Notes: generated by a model from the sequence alone, not told the origin. A stretch of DNA of 64,000 bases from Dialister succinatiphilus YIT 11850 (GCF_000242435.1 NZ_JH591189.1:133370-197369); one strand, 5' to 3'; positions 25,088 to 34,972 are shown, numbered from the stretch's first letter. Program-made: numbers and translations.

Positions 25088-25912
25088 ATGATGGCAAATG
25101 TAAAGGTGATGTTTAAAGAAGTTTCAGGATTCGGTATTATCAAGGCATTTCAGAATTTTCCGAAAAAGCAGGTCGATGTTGAGGAAATCAAGGACTCTAT
25201 TAAGAAAGATATCTTCAAAGGGAATTATGTGAATCTTTTTAACGATAATTCGCTCAATATCGCCATGCTGGTAAAACCTGGTTTGGGACTGGGAATTATA
25301 TCTTATAAAGAAAATGAAGTGGAGATTCCCATTCTGAGCAATTCCCTGCTTTCGATTGTGAAAATTGGCGTTGGTTCCGGGTTTCAGACAAGTACGAGCT
25401 TTTACGAAATGTATTTTGTGGATACTATTGATGCGCAGGTAGAATCCGATAGAAATGAAGTAATAGCAGAAAAAAAGCCTGCGGAAGCATTACTTGATCC
25501 ATCTGTTCCGCGGGTAACAGAAGAAATACTGTATAAAGGAGGTAAGCTTTCCGATTCGGGAAACAGGTATGGCCGCTATGTGACACCAGAGGGTCAGAAC
25601 TATATACTCATTGAAAAAATTCATCGGCACAGTAAATTTAATAGGGCTCGTGCTGTCCGGATTGGAGACCCAATTAAGCTTGATGTACATAAACGCTATG
25701 TGATTCCTGCCTTTATGATCATTTGGAACGGCCCCTGCAAAGATAGATATGGTAATTTCTTCATGCCTGACGACATTGTGGAATCAACACTTGTTCATGC
25801 AGCACAGACGAGAGGTATGTTTAGCAAGGAAGCTCATACAGAAAGTACTGCCAGCGAAAACACAAAGTTGGTACCTGCAGCAGAGCAAGAAATTAAAGGG
25901 ATAATTGAATAG
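25088..25912 (+). CDS. Hypothetical protein downstream of XRE regulator
   Basis: The 274-residue product starts MMANVKVMFKEVSGFG after AAGGAGG; the second Met is an equally good start. No signal peptide or membrane helix is present. A linker around 125-145 (AEKKPAEALLDPSVP) divides it into two parts; the second contains repeated aromatic and Gly residues (SGNRYGRYVTPEGQNYILIE). I do not recognise it. Co-transcription with the small HTH gene is likely from the 30-bp spacing. Confidence 0.65.
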   Translation: MMANVKVMFKEVSGFGIIKAFQNFPKKQVDVEEIKDSIKKDIFKGNYVNLFNDNSLNIAMLVKPGLGLGIISYKENEVEIPILSNSLLSIVKIGVGSGFQTSTSFYEMYFVDTIDAQVESDRNEVIAEKKPAEALLDPSVPRVTEEILYKGGKLSDSGNRYGRYVTPEGQNYILIEKIHRHSKFNRARAVRIGDPIKLDVHKRYVIPAFMIIWNGPCKDRYGNFFMPDDIVESTLVHAAQTRGMFSKEAHTESTASENTKLVPAAEQEIKGIIE

Positions 25913-26020
25913 GCGTTTTATATATCGGTAATGATTGGCGCCGATAGTGATTCAGAGAGTAGTAAAAGTCGGCGTGGGCCTAACACCTACCGGTTAGTTT
26001 TGACGCTAGAGAAAAAGAGA

Positions 26021-26058
26021 CTGTGAGAAGATGATTGAACATTTTCCACAGCCCTTTT
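26021..26058 (+). terminator. Terminator of the 24.8-25.9 kb operon
   Basis: CTGTGAGAAG and TTTTCCACAG pair imperfectly, followed by CCCTTTTTATTTT. The sequence resembles the terminator after the CpXC gene. Confidence 0.6.
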
Positions 26059-26117
26059 TATTTTGCGCTATTTTTATTTTTTAGCATGTTGACGTAATCC
26101 AACATTTTAGACAAACA

Positions 26118-26639
26118 TCAAGCTTTTATTAACCATCTACTTTGCATATCTTTGATGAATTCTCTTAGCACTGATACCATACCCACATAACTTTCTTTAA
26201 TATCTTCACCATCTTGATGGAGGGACCGATCAAGGTCTTTACTAAATTCATCACTTTGTATGTATATGAAATCCCAATCTACTTTTTCGAGATCAATCTC
26301 ATTGTCACTTAAGGTTTCTGATCTTTCTGTTACATAATCTTCTACGTCAAATTCATTTCCGATTTCTTCGATTTGTTTTGCTATGTCCTCGAATACCGCT
26401 TTTTTAGATTGGTTAAGATTAACCTGAACTGTAAAATAAATTTTATAATCGTCAGAAGAGATAAGATCACAGACTGTATCATATTTCGTAAAATTACAAT
26501 CAATTTTGCAATCAATGTCCGGGCTGTCAAAATCTCCTACATGTGATGGGGCTACGCTTACAAAGTCTCCCCAGAGACTTTTCAGTGTTTCTTTAATTTC
26601 TCTTTGCTTGTCTTGATTAATAGTCAACCAGTATATCAT
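26118..26639 (-). CDS. Hypothetical acidic protein
   Basis: The 173-residue product has no signal peptide or membrane helix. It is rich in Asp and Glu (DFDSPDIDCKIDC, SETLSDNEIDLEKVDWDF) and starts MIYWLTINQDKQREIKETL. AGAGGAGGAG lies before the ATG. It is alone on the minus strand between two plus-strand genes. I recognise no family; the acidity might suit a small immunity or inhibitor protein, but nothing else supports that. Confidence 0.6.
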   Translation of the reverse strand: MIYWLTINQDKQREIKETLKSLWGDFVSVAPSHVGDFDSPDIDCKIDCNFTKYDTVCDLISSDDYKIYFTVQVNLNQSKKAVFEDIAKQIEEIGNEFDVEDYVTERSETLSDNEIDLEKVDWDFIYIQSDEFSKDLDRSLHQDGEDIKESYVGMVSVLREFIKDMQSRWLIKA

Positions 26640-27123
26640 GATTCTCCTCCTCTAAGATTAATTGACTCTGCCTTACGTTTCTGATCATTGTGGATATTCG
26701 TTCATTTATAATTTTATATTTTATATATATTATCACATATCTTGCTAATATATACAATTTTTTGTTTTTCATTACATTCACCTTTTTCATTTATTTCTCC
26801 CCTTAATGAATACAAGTTTTATCAGCGCATCGGTTTTTGTATTAACATGTATGGAGGCAAGAAGATTGACAATAGTTATCGGTGTTTTTACAGGATTTAA
26901 TATGGGGGAATGGCTCCATATTACTTGTTGAAACATAAATATGGTATTTGATATATCGATTTGGCATTATAAAATGGTTATTTAATATTAAGTTTGCATC
27001 TACGCTTCAATTGTACAAATATGCGCTATAATAATTTTAAACAAAGTATTTTGGGATAGCATTTGGGGATATGGCATATTGAGGAAATAAATTCTTTAAT
27101 TTAATGAGTAAGGAGTGAGGGCA
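26640..27123. other. AT-rich gene-free stretch
   Basis: About 480 bp of low-GC DNA with runs such as TTTATATATATTATC. I see no coding frame, RNA gene or convincing promoter pair apart from AT-rich -10-like boxes. Confidence 0.6.
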
Positions 27124-28260
27124 TTGATATTAATGGAAAAATTAGTGGAAGGAACCATTCTTTATATCTATGGTTTGGATGAAAGAAAAAATTATGGTTG
27201 GAGTGAAAGGCAAAAAGGTAAAGTTGGAGTTGTGATGAGAAGTGATGATAAATTTAAGTATTATACAATTTTTTCATTACCTGAAAATGTATGCCTTCAA
27301 GATAAAGTCCTTTTCTCTGTTGTACAAAGCAGATACGGTCATATGTATGCTAAGTTCCTCATGCCAGGGGGAAATGAGCCGGACACAGCAATGCGTCGTA
27401 ATGAGCCGGACACAGTAGCGCGTCGTAATGAGCCGGACACAGTAGTGCGTCGTAATGAGCCGGACACAGTAGTGCGTCGTAATGAGCCGGACACAGTAGT
27501 GCGTCGTAATGGGCCGGACACAGTAGTGCGTCGTAATGAGCCGGACACAGCAGTGCGTCGTAATGAGCCGGACACAGCAGCGCGTTGTAATGGGCCGGAC
27601 ACAGCAGTGTTCCGTAATGGACCGGATGCGCCAGCATCTCGTGATGATCCTCATATAGTAAGAGAAAAGCAGGATATAAAGAACAGAATAATAGCAAGAA
27701 AATATGGAAAAGAATTCCTAGATAAAATTGCGCCTATAATAAATTGCAAACTTAAAGAAACGCCGAAAACATATGAAGAAATTAATCGAAACAGGCATAT
27801 AAAAGCGATTGAGCTGATTGATGAGACTGATGAGCATGATAAATGCTATGCTGCTTTGATACCCCAAAGAACTCCTTTTTTTACATCCATATTTATAAAA
27901 AATCCGAAGAGTAAGACATGTTACGACCCATCGTATACGATTACACTTGGATTAGAAGATTATAATTACCTAAAAGGGAAGTATTTAGATAGAGGAGAAA
28001 AATGCCTTATCTATTTTTGGGTCCATTGGAATAAGAAGAAATCAGAACGCGTCACATTTCAAGGTGAAAAGATTGAGGTAACTCCTTTTGAAGGTGTATG
28101 GGTGGCAGATTTTGCTAAAATAGTAGCTTACATAAAGAAATATAATCTTCCATTGAAAAAGTATACAAATTCCAAGACTGTTGGTGACAATGTAATATCG
28201 AATTATATTTTTGATTTAAGAGATCCAGAGATTTTTACGCAGCTCTTATGGAAACGTTGA
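27124..28260 (+). CDS. Protein with nonapeptide tandem repeat
   Basis: The 378-residue product has three parts. Residues 1-80 look like an OB/cold-shock-like fold (VEGTILYIYG, YGWSERQKGKVG, LQDKVLFSV). Residues about 84-173 are ten 9-residue repeats of the type NEPDTVVRR. The last 200 residues are an unrecognised domain (KTCYDPSYTITLGLEDY, YFWVHWNKKK). I chose TTG at 27124, eight bases after AAGGAG; ATG at 27133 is 17 bases away and GTG at 27115 overlaps the site. A terminator follows. No family is recognised; the fold of the first part is a pattern match only. Confidence 0.65.
   Translation: MILMEKLVEGTILYIYGLDERKNYGWSERQKGKVGVVMRSDDKFKYYTIFSLPENVCLQDKVLFSVVQSRYGHMYAKFLMPGGNEPDTAMRRNEPDTVARRNEPDTVVRRNEPDTVVRRNEPDTVVRRNGPDTVVRRNEPDTAVRRNEPDTAARCNGPDTAVFRNGPDAPASRDDPHIVREKQDIKNRIIARKYGKEFLDKIAPIINCKLKETPKTYEEINRNRHIKAIELIDETDEHDKCYAALIPQRTPFFTSIFIKNPKSKTCYDPSYTITLGLEDYNYLKGKYLDRGEKCLIYFWVHWNKKKSERVTFQGEKIEVTPFEGVWVADFAKIVAYIKKYNLPLKKYTNSKTVGDNVISNYIFDLRDPEIFTQLLWKR
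27373..27642 (+). repeat. 27-bp tandem repeat, ten units, inside a gene
   Basis: The unit is AATGAGCCGGACACAGTAG followed by TGCGTCGT. Units 3-5 are identical; units 1, 2 and 6-8 differ by one to three bases and units 9-10 have decayed. Because 27 is a multiple of 3, the copy number can change without a frameshift, and all three minus-strand frames also stay open. Confidence 0.97.
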
Positions 28261-28298
28261 TTTGATTCAACTCCTGTGTAAGACTTACCATTGGCATA

Positions 28299-28336
28299 AA
28301 GGCGGTGAGAAGGAAATTCCTCCTCACTGCCTTTTT
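28299..28336 (+). terminator. Terminator before the recombinase operon
   Basis: AAAGGCGGTGAGAAGGAA and TTCCTCCTCACTGCCTTTTT form a long near-perfect stem-loop with a T tail. Confidence 0.85.
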
Positions 28337-28360
28337 ACGTGACCACAGCTATCTTTTCCC

Positions 28361-28389
28361 TTTACTTGATGATTCGGGATGTCTATAAT
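28361..28389 (+). promoter_or_regulatory. Promoter of the recombinase operon
   Basis: TTTACT (28361-28366), 17 bp, TATAAT (28384-28389), about 50 bp before the first gene. Confidence 0.65.
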
Positions 28390-28441
28390 ATGTACAGTAA
28401 GTACTTATCATACGTAGACTACCTAAACTACTGAAAATAAA

Positions 28442-29560
28442 ATGATTATACAGAAGATTATCACACCACGGAATGAAACAAGATATCTGCTCTTAGACGA
28501 TGATTATCAAATTGTGGAGCCGGTACATCGGTATTTGAAATACATGGACTCTCTGGGGCGGAGCATTTTCACTCTTCGCACATACTGCTATGGGTTGAAG
28601 ATTTATTTTGAATTTCTGGATGCCCAGGGATATAACTATCTGACACTGCTGGGAAAGGGGAAAAAGGTATCGCTGCTGACGGATTTCATCGGATTTTTAA
28701 AGCAGTGGAAGTATAAGGATGTACCTTCCGTCAGGGTGGCAAGAAGCCCCAGAACGATTAACAATATTATGGCCGCTGTCTTGGGGTTCTATCATTTTCT
28801 GGAGATGAACAATGAAATCCCTGAAACAGGATTCTTTTCCGGGAATAAAGTCCGCAGCGGCTATAAATCCATGCTTTCGGAAATGTACATGAGCCAGCGG
28901 GTCCGGGCATCTTATTTCCATTTGAAGGAGGATGATCGGAAAATAGAGACTTGCAGCCGACAGCAGGTGATGCAGCTTATTGAAGCATGCCATTACATGA
29001 GAGATCAGCTCCTGATTATGTGCATGTTTGAGGGCGGGCTTCGGCTGGGCGAAGCGCTGAATCTGTGGGTACAGGATTTCAAGGTTTGGAATAACCAGCT
29101 TGTCCTGCGTCAGCATGAGGGAAATCCCTATGCCCGGATTAAGAATCACAGTGAGGCTACATTGGATATGCCTCCTTACGTGATGAAGTTTTTCTGCAAG
29201 TATATTGTGGACGAGTATCCGGAGGGCGATTATAAGTATGTGTTTCTCAACTATAAAGGGATTCATCGGGGACAGCCATTGAGTGAAGATACGGTTGAAA
29301 AGAAATTTGAGCAGCTTTCGAAAAAATGTGGATTCAAGGTTCATCCCCATATGCTTCGTCATTCCCATGCCACAGAGCTGATAGAAGTAGGGAATTGGGA
29401 TGTGCTGGATGTGCAGACCAGGCTTAGGCATAAGCATGTACAGACTACCATTGACAGCTATGTCAAAATCTCGGATGAATACAAAAAGAAGAAGTATGCA
29501 GAATTCCAGAAATGCCTGAAGAAAAGCCAGGGGAGTGATAAAGGGGATGATCAGTCATGA
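28442..29560 (+). CDS. TnpA-like tyrosine recombinase (A)
   Basis: The 372-residue phage-integrase-fold recombinase has an N-terminal SAM-like core-binding domain (about 25-140) and a catalytic domain. Active-site residues are all visible: Arg in GLRLGEAL, HxxR in HMLRHSHA, His in RLRHKHVQTT and Tyr in IDSYVKIS. The length matches Tn554 TnpA. No good ribosome binding site precedes the ATG, unlike the later genes of the operon. Its stop overlaps the next start by 4 bp. It probably performs strand exchange together with the longer recombinases. Confidence 0.9.
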   Translation: MIIQKIITPRNETRYLLLDDDYQIVEPVHRYLKYMDSLGRSIFTLRTYCYGLKIYFEFLDAQGYNYLTLLGKGKKVSLLTDFIGFLKQWKYKDVPSVRVARSPRTINNIMAAVLGFYHFLEMNNEIPETGFFSGNKVRSGYKSMLSEMYMSQRVRASYFHLKEDDRKIETCSRQQVMQLIEACHYMRDQLLIMCMFEGGLRLGEALNLWVQDFKVWNNQLVLRQHEGNPYARIKNHSEATLDMPPYVMKFFCKYIVDEYPEGDYKYVFLNYKGIHRGQPLSEDTVEKKFEQLSKKCGFKVHPHMLRHSHATELIEVGNWDVLDVQTRLRHKHVQTTIDSYVKISDEYKKKKYAEFQKCLKKSQGSDKGDDQS

Positions 29561-31359
29561 CATGGGAGGAAGTACAGAGGTATTACCGGAAACATCCGGA
29601 ATTACAGGGCCCTTATTTTAATGCAGCTTCTGTTGTTTCTACATCCTATCCGGAGACGGAATGGATTTTCACAAAGGACTACTATATAGACTTCTCTGCT
29701 ATTCATGGTACGAGAGCAGAAATGGAAATGAAGCTGGTCTTGCTTTATCTGATTTTAAATCGGAAATTACTGCTGCAAACCATTATTGTCTATTATATTG
29801 AAGTCTATCCCTGCATGATAGATTTTCTTGCCCATGGATTATCACAGCCAATCAGGGAATTCAGCTTTGTTAAAGTCTTAAAAGGCTTTGATTCCGACAT
29901 ACGGAAATACTTTGCTCAGGATCATAAATTTACTATGTCAAGAATTAAATATGCTTCTTTGCTTCCTCGAAAGATCAAGAATCTTTTGGAGCGGATGGCA
30001 TATACTTCAGAAGAGGATTATTTCCAAAGGGATTCATGGTCTATTTATGATTTTCACATGGAAAAGGACCGCATTAATCCCACTAATAGTATGTACCGCT
30101 TCTATTTTTACGATATCTATAATGAAAATAACCGATATATCCTGAAAAAGATGGTTGACTGGATGATAAAGAAAAGCCATATTTCATTCAGTACCATGTA
30201 CGCCCGCTATAGTCATATAAAAGAGTTTCTGAAACACTTTCAGAAAAGACGTGTCCAGTCCCTGACCACGGAAGATTTGACTGCTTATATGGCAGAGCTT
30301 TCTGATACATCAAGGCAGATAACCACGTATAATGTCAAAATATGCAGCTTGGAATTTTTTTATAAATTAGGGAAAAAGCTGGGCTTCTGGGACACGATTC
30401 CCTTAAATTTTCATGCCTATAGGAAGCGGTATTCCTATGTCTGCGATTATCATACGATTGGTGGAGTATCCGATTATGTCAAACGGCAGCTCTTTTCAAA
30501 AATGAAAGAGATGCCCCGAGATCTGGCTATGATTCTACTCATTATGTACGAAACAGGTATGCGAATCAGTGAAGTTTGCCGGCTTACATTGGATAGCCTG
30601 CAGGATTTTCATGGCAGGTACTATTTAGTTTACTGGCAGCTAAAGATGAAAAAAGAAGTGGAGCAGCCGATTCCTTACGGTCTGTATCTTAAAATGAAAG
30701 ATTATAAAGAAGAGCTGCTGACAGAGTATCCGGGAGAAATTTACTTTTTTACATCCGGATTCTGTACTCCTGCGAAAACACTTGCTGTTTCTGTTCGAAT
30801 GAATAAGTTTATCAGCCTGGCAGGCATTATGGAGAAAGATGGCACACCATATCACTTTAAAGCCCATGAATTCCGTCATGATTTTGCACTCCGGCTTGTA
30901 AATAACAGGATACCTTTTCTGGAAATCCAAAAACTCCTTCATCATAGTTCACCGGAAATGTCAATGATCTATGCAAAGGTGTCTGAGCAGGAGAGAAAGG
31001 AAAGGTATAACCGGTTCTGCGATAGCACCGGTCATATTTCCTCAAAACTGAATGAAAAGGAAATGGCTGTTCATGATGACGTAGCTTGGATGCATTACAT
31101 GCTTGGTCAGATTCTGCCTAACGGATACTGCTCCTACCCTGCAAAGCTTGGCGTATGTCCACATGCCAATCGATGCCTTTTCTGCGATCAGTTTAAGACG
31201 ACGTCGGAATTCCTTCCTGTGCTGAAAAGGCAGCTTCTTAAGGTCAACTGTCTGATGGACCGGGCAGGGCATGGTGAAAATGAAGAATACAGAAAAACGC
31301 TGGAAAAGGTTCACCAAAAGCTGCAGCTCATTATTTCGTCCCTGGAGGCGTCAGAATGA
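29557..31359 (+). CDS. Long tyrosine recombinase B (TnpB-like, first of pair 1)
   Basis: The 600-residue product has an N-terminal half of about 300 residues, a catalytic domain, and a C-terminal tail with a four-cysteine cluster (NGYCSYPAK, then VCPHANRCLFC). Catalytic residues are intact: Arg in TGMRISEVC, HxxR in HEFRHDFAL, His in LLHHSSPEM and Tyr in MIYAKVS. It overlaps A and C by 4 bp. Recombinase D is its paralogue: both have the DYYIDF/YYYVDF motif and EMKLV near the start and the same cysteine tail. Confidence 0.88.
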   Translation: MTWEEVQRYYRKHPELQGPYFNAASVVSTSYPETEWIFTKDYYIDFSAIHGTRAEMEMKLVLLYLILNRKLLLQTIIVYYIEVYPCMIDFLAHGLSQPIREFSFVKVLKGFDSDIRKYFAQDHKFTMSRIKYASLLPRKIKNLLERMAYTSEEDYFQRDSWSIYDFHMEKDRINPTNSMYRFYFYDIYNENNRYILKKMVDWMIKKSHISFSTMYARYSHIKEFLKHFQKRRVQSLTTEDLTAYMAELSDTSRQITTYNVKICSLEFFYKLGKKLGFWDTIPLNFHAYRKRYSYVCDYHTIGGVSDYVKRQLFSKMKEMPRDLAMILLIMYETGMRISEVCRLTLDSLQDFHGRYYLVYWQLKMKKEVEQPIPYGLYLKMKDYKEELLTEYPGEIYFFTSGFCTPAKTLAVSVRMNKFISLAGIMEKDGTPYHFKAHEFRHDFALRLVNNRIPFLEIQKLLHHSSPEMSMIYAKVSEQERKERYNRFCDSTGHISSKLNEKEMAVHDDVAWMHYMLGQILPNGYCSYPAKLGVCPHANRCLFCDQFKTTSEFLPVLKRQLLKVNCLMDRAGHGENEEYRKTLEKVHQKLQLIISSLEASE

Positions 31360-33182
31360 CAGTAATTACAAAGGAAAATATCAATTCACCTAAAACAGAC
31401 GAAGAAAGAATGCGTGAAGATCGGTGGAACTTTCTGGAATTTGATTATATTCCGGATACCATGAAACCCTTATCTCAGGTCTCCGGTTACTGGGTGGTTG
31501 ACTTCTCCTGTATTGCTGATACCGGTATTCGAGAAGAGCTGAAGACCTACTATGCCCATGTCATAAATGACCGTACCAGAAATCCACAAACGCTGGCGAA
31601 CACATTATTTTATATACATTGGGTTTTGCAGTTTCTTTCAGGCCTGGAGCTAAAAAAATCGCTGCTGAATTATCCTTTGGATCGGCTGCAGGAAAAATAT
31701 ATCCGGTTCCTTAAAGATCATGGTAAGGTGACTAAATCAAGAATTCGACAGATTCATGGAACACAGGTTGTTCATACCTATGTGGAGTACAGCAGTCTGG
31801 GATTGGAACTGAAAGCTGTCTACAATTATTTGAGTAGAAAACAGCTTGCGGGCATGTCACTTTCAGAAAAGGATGTGTGGGACTTGAGGGAGCTTCCCTT
31901 TAAGGTGGAAGGCATCTCTTCAAGACCCCGGTTTATGTTGAATTTTGAGCATATCAGCCAGCTTCCTATCAGAAAGGTTTTTAAGAGGTATGTATATGAA
32001 AGATTGAAAACGAGGAAACTGTCCACTGTTTTCTGTGATTTCAAGGCAGTAAATCTATTTTCTGATTTTCTTATGAAGTATTATCCTGACCTGCAGCACC
32101 TGAGAGAGGTGGATAGAAATATTATCACCCACTATTTTTCTTACATAGATTCGAAAAATTTTGCTACCACCACCAGCAAATCAAGAAAAAGCCTGCTGAA
32201 ACAGTTTTTGGAATTATCTTACTTCATGGGCATAGAGGATGTTCCTCAGCAGGAGCTTATATTCAGGGATGATTTCAGGAAAGCAGTAAAGCTGATTCCG
32301 AAAACCATCCCTAATGAGGTTCTATGGCAGCTGAATCGTGAGCTCCCGCACCTGCCCTATCAGCTGCAGACCATGATTTTGCTTTTAGAAAATGTAGGCA
32401 TGCGAGTCAACGAGCTCTGTCAGCTTTCCATCGACTGTCTAAAAAGGGATTATGATGGTTTCTATTTTATTGAGTACTACCAGGGAAAAACGCGCTGCTA
32501 TAACCGGGTACCAGTTTCTGATGCCATTGCCGATCGATTACAGAAACAGAGGGGAGAGACATTGGAACGATTTCCCCTTACAAGACTCATGTTTACTATT
32601 AATGGAAAAACACCGTATCCCCAGGAAAGCTTATCCAACCATTTGAATCAACTGTCCTACAAGTATCATATTATGGATGAAAATGGAAAATCTTTTCATT
32701 TCCGGCTCCATCAGTTCAGGCATACCGTAGCCATGCAGTACGCCCAGGCAGGGATGACACCTTATATGATTTCCTGTATGCTGGGACACAAATCTATTAA
32801 ATCCATCATGTCCTATGTGGAACTTAATGACCTTATGGCAGACAAGAAGCTGGAAGTATTCTGGAATAAAGAGGAAAACTACCTGGCAAAGATACTCTCC
32901 CCGTCAGATGGGAATGAGGAGGACCAGGCGGTAAGGCTGACGAATGGGTACTGCATGAATGCAGGAGACATTTGTGAAGACGCCGTTATCTGTTATAACT
33001 GCAGTATGTTTTCTGCTGATCATACGGATAAAAAATTACTTCAGGACTATGCGTCGGCTCTTCGAAATAAAATTCCGGAGCTGGAGATGAAAGGTATGGA
33101 AAGAGAAGGTCAGGTATATAAGAAACTCCTGGCAGAGCTGGAAAAGGTATTGCGTATGCCAAAAGAAATGGATGATCTATGA
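31356..33182 (+). CDS. Long tyrosine recombinase C (second of pair 1)
   Basis: The 608-residue product belongs to a different subtype from B. It starts with DEERMREDRWNFLEFDY and has SRPRFMLNFEHISQLPIRK near the middle. Catalytic residues: Arg in VGMRVNELC, HxxR in HQFRHTVAM, His in MLGHKSIKS and Tyr in IMSYVEL. The tail has its own four-cysteine cluster (NGYCMNAGD, ICEDAVICYNC). Overlaps are 4 bp on each side. Recombinase E is its paralogue. Confidence 0.88.
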   Translation: MTVITKENINSPKTDEERMREDRWNFLEFDYIPDTMKPLSQVSGYWVVDFSCIADTGIREELKTYYAHVINDRTRNPQTLANTLFYIHWVLQFLSGLELKKSLLNYPLDRLQEKYIRFLKDHGKVTKSRIRQIHGTQVVHTYVEYSSLGLELKAVYNYLSRKQLAGMSLSEKDVWDLRELPFKVEGISSRPRFMLNFEHISQLPIRKVFKRYVYERLKTRKLSTVFCDFKAVNLFSDFLMKYYPDLQHLREVDRNIITHYFSYIDSKNFATTTSKSRKSLLKQFLELSYFMGIEDVPQQELIFRDDFRKAVKLIPKTIPNEVLWQLNRELPHLPYQLQTMILLLENVGMRVNELCQLSIDCLKRDYDGFYFIEYYQGKTRCYNRVPVSDAIADRLQKQRGETLERFPLTRLMFTINGKTPYPQESLSNHLNQLSYKYHIMDENGKSFHFRLHQFRHTVAMQYAQAGMTPYMISCMLGHKSIKSIMSYVELNDLMADKKLEVFWNKEENYLAKILSPSDGNEEDQAVRLTNGYCMNAGDICEDAVICYNCSMFSADHTDKKLLQDYASALRNKIPELEMKGMEREGQVYKKLLAELEKVLRMPKEMDDL

Positions 33183-34972
33183 TGACAGGCAGGGAAGTTG
33201 AGTCGTATTTTGAGAGGCACCGGGAATGGCAGAGCATGACGTGGGACCTATCAGAGTTAATAAAAAAAGTGTACGGAAAAAATTCCATCAGAGTCAGAAT
33301 CAGCCGATACTACTATGTGGACTTCACGCCACTGGCAGGCAGACCCATATGCCGGGAAATGAAGCTGGTGATATTATATTTTCTGTTGAATCTTCATTAT
33401 AAAAGGCTTTTGCCCCTCATTGACTTTCTTAAGGCAGTATCTCTCTTTATTCATTATGCACGTGACGTTAAGCCAATCAATTCCCTGGGTGACCTGACTA
33501 TGGAGGGGATAGAGGCTTTTAAAAACTATTTGTCCCTGATAGTTGGAAAAACACCTGTGATCAGTAGTTTTCTGCGTAATGTCAGATGCACGTGGCATGA
33601 TGAATTCCATGCAGCTGCCTGGTATGAGCGGGATACTTGGGATTTAAGAAAAGTACATATGGATCCTTCGCGAATCAATATATCAGTACCAAATAGCAGA
33701 ATTAATTTTTTTGATATAGAGAATCCGGACAATAAGAAGCTTTTTAAGACTTATATGCTGCATCTGATTGAAGACCGGAACATCTGTCACACATCCATTT
33801 GTACGAGATCCTACTCACTGAGAGCTTTTTTGAGAAGATGTCCCTGCTCTTTGAAGGAGATAGACTCTGGCAAATTAAAAGAACTGCTTATGCAGCAGAA
33901 AGAATTTTACCGGAGCCAGGAAAAGTATAATAATATGATCTACATTCTGGAAGATTTCTATCGCTTCTGCAATCTTGAGCATCTATTGCCGGACATCAAA
34001 ATTAATTTCAGGGATTTCAGGGAACCCAGACGAATAAATATGCAGTTCAAAAGGCTGTCTCCCAGGGTAAAAAAGCAGATATTTGCTCACCTGCATGAAC
34101 TGAGGCCTGATGTTGCCATGATATTTCTGACTGTTTACTGTACAGGTCTGTATCTGTCAGAGGTATGCCAGCTGAAAACAGACTGTCTGCTTAAACAGGA
34201 AGGGGTTTGTTACATCCGCGTCTGGAAGCTCCATGCGCAGAATGCGGTCAACCAGCCTATTCCACAGACACTTTTTGATTACCTCTCTTACTATAGAGAT
34301 CGGGTACTGAAGCAGAATCCGGGCGATTGGCTATTTCCAGGAATTAAGCGCAAATTCATCAGCTCAGCCTCAGTAGAAGAAGAGATGCGCCGCTTCATTC
34401 TGAACCATCATATTACGGATGAGCAGGGAAACCTCATAAAATTTCGATTCCACTCTCTTAAGCATGACTTGGCTTATCGCATGCTTGATGATGACCTTTC
34501 ACTGCTGACAGTACAGAATCTGCTGCATGCAGACACAATAGAATCAGCGCTGCTGTACTCTACGAATCATGAAAAAGAAAAAAGAGACAAATATTTCCAT
34601 TTTCTGGAAAAGACCGGCAAAACAAAAGTATTGGCAGATGGAGAGGAAGACCGGCAAATTCTTTGGATACGAGAAAGAATGGCCCAGATACTTCCTAATG
34701 GATACTGCTCCTATCCCGTCAAGCTGGGCCTTTGTCCCCATGCGAATCATTGCCTTTTCTGTGATAATTTCCATACTACAAAGGACTTTCTGCCTGTATT
34801 TTACAGGCAGTCGGCAAAACTGGCACTCTTTCTCCATACTCTGGAGAAAAGCGGACAGGATAAACGGTATGAAGCCGCTTTGAAAGTAAAAAAACGGATT
34901 GATTACCTGATTCAAGAGCTGGAGGCGGATCATGATGAAGCAAGCAGTGAAGATCAAAGAAACGCTCAGTGA
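33179..34972 (+). CDS. Long tyrosine recombinase D, catalytic arginines lost
   Basis: The 597-residue paralogue of B keeps the N-terminal motif YYYVDF, the His (LLHAD) and the Tyr nucleophile (about 460, LLYSTN), and the cysteine tail (NGYCSYPVK, LCPHANHCLFC). However, the first catalytic arginine is replaced: TGLYLSEVC has Tyr325 where B has Arg. In the HxxR box HSLKHD has Lys428 instead of Arg. Two lost arginines should abolish cleavage, so D may be structural, DNA-binding or regulatory. The frame is otherwise intact with tight gene overlaps, which argues against simple decay. Confidence 0.85.
   Translation: MMTGREVESYFERHREWQSMTWDLSELIKKVYGKNSIRVRISRYYYVDFTPLAGRPICREMKLVILYFLLNLHYKRLLPLIDFLKAVSLFIHYARDVKPINSLGDLTMEGIEAFKNYLSLIVGKTPVISSFLRNVRCTWHDEFHAAAWYERDTWDLRKVHMDPSRINISVPNSRINFFDIENPDNKKLFKTYMLHLIEDRNICHTSICTRSYSLRAFLRRCPCSLKEIDSGKLKELLMQQKEFYRSQEKYNNMIYILEDFYRFCNLEHLLPDIKINFRDFREPRRINMQFKRLSPRVKKQIFAHLHELRPDVAMIFLTVYCTGLYLSEVCQLKTDCLLKQEGVCYIRVWKLHAQNAVNQPIPQTLFDYLSYYRDRVLKQNPGDWLFPGIKRKFISSASVEEEMRRFILNHHITDEQGNLIKFRFHSLKHDLAYRMLDDDLSLLTVQNLLHADTIESALLYSTNHEKEKRDKYFHFLEKTGKTKVLADGEEDRQILWIRERMAQILPNGYCSYPVKLGLCPHANHCLFCDNFHTTKDFLPVFYRQSAKLALFLHTLEKSGQDKRYEAALKVKKRIDYLIQELEADHDEASSEDQRNAQ

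Noticed and set aside
27373-27642. Possible CRISPR array
   Set aside because: Units are directly adjacent 27-mers with no spacers, lie inside a long reading frame, and no cas gene is present.
27277-27697. Minus-strand frames of 87-125 codons opposite the minisatellite
   Set aside because: They are open only because the repeat unit is a multiple of three; the plus-strand gene has non-repeat domains and a ribosome binding site.
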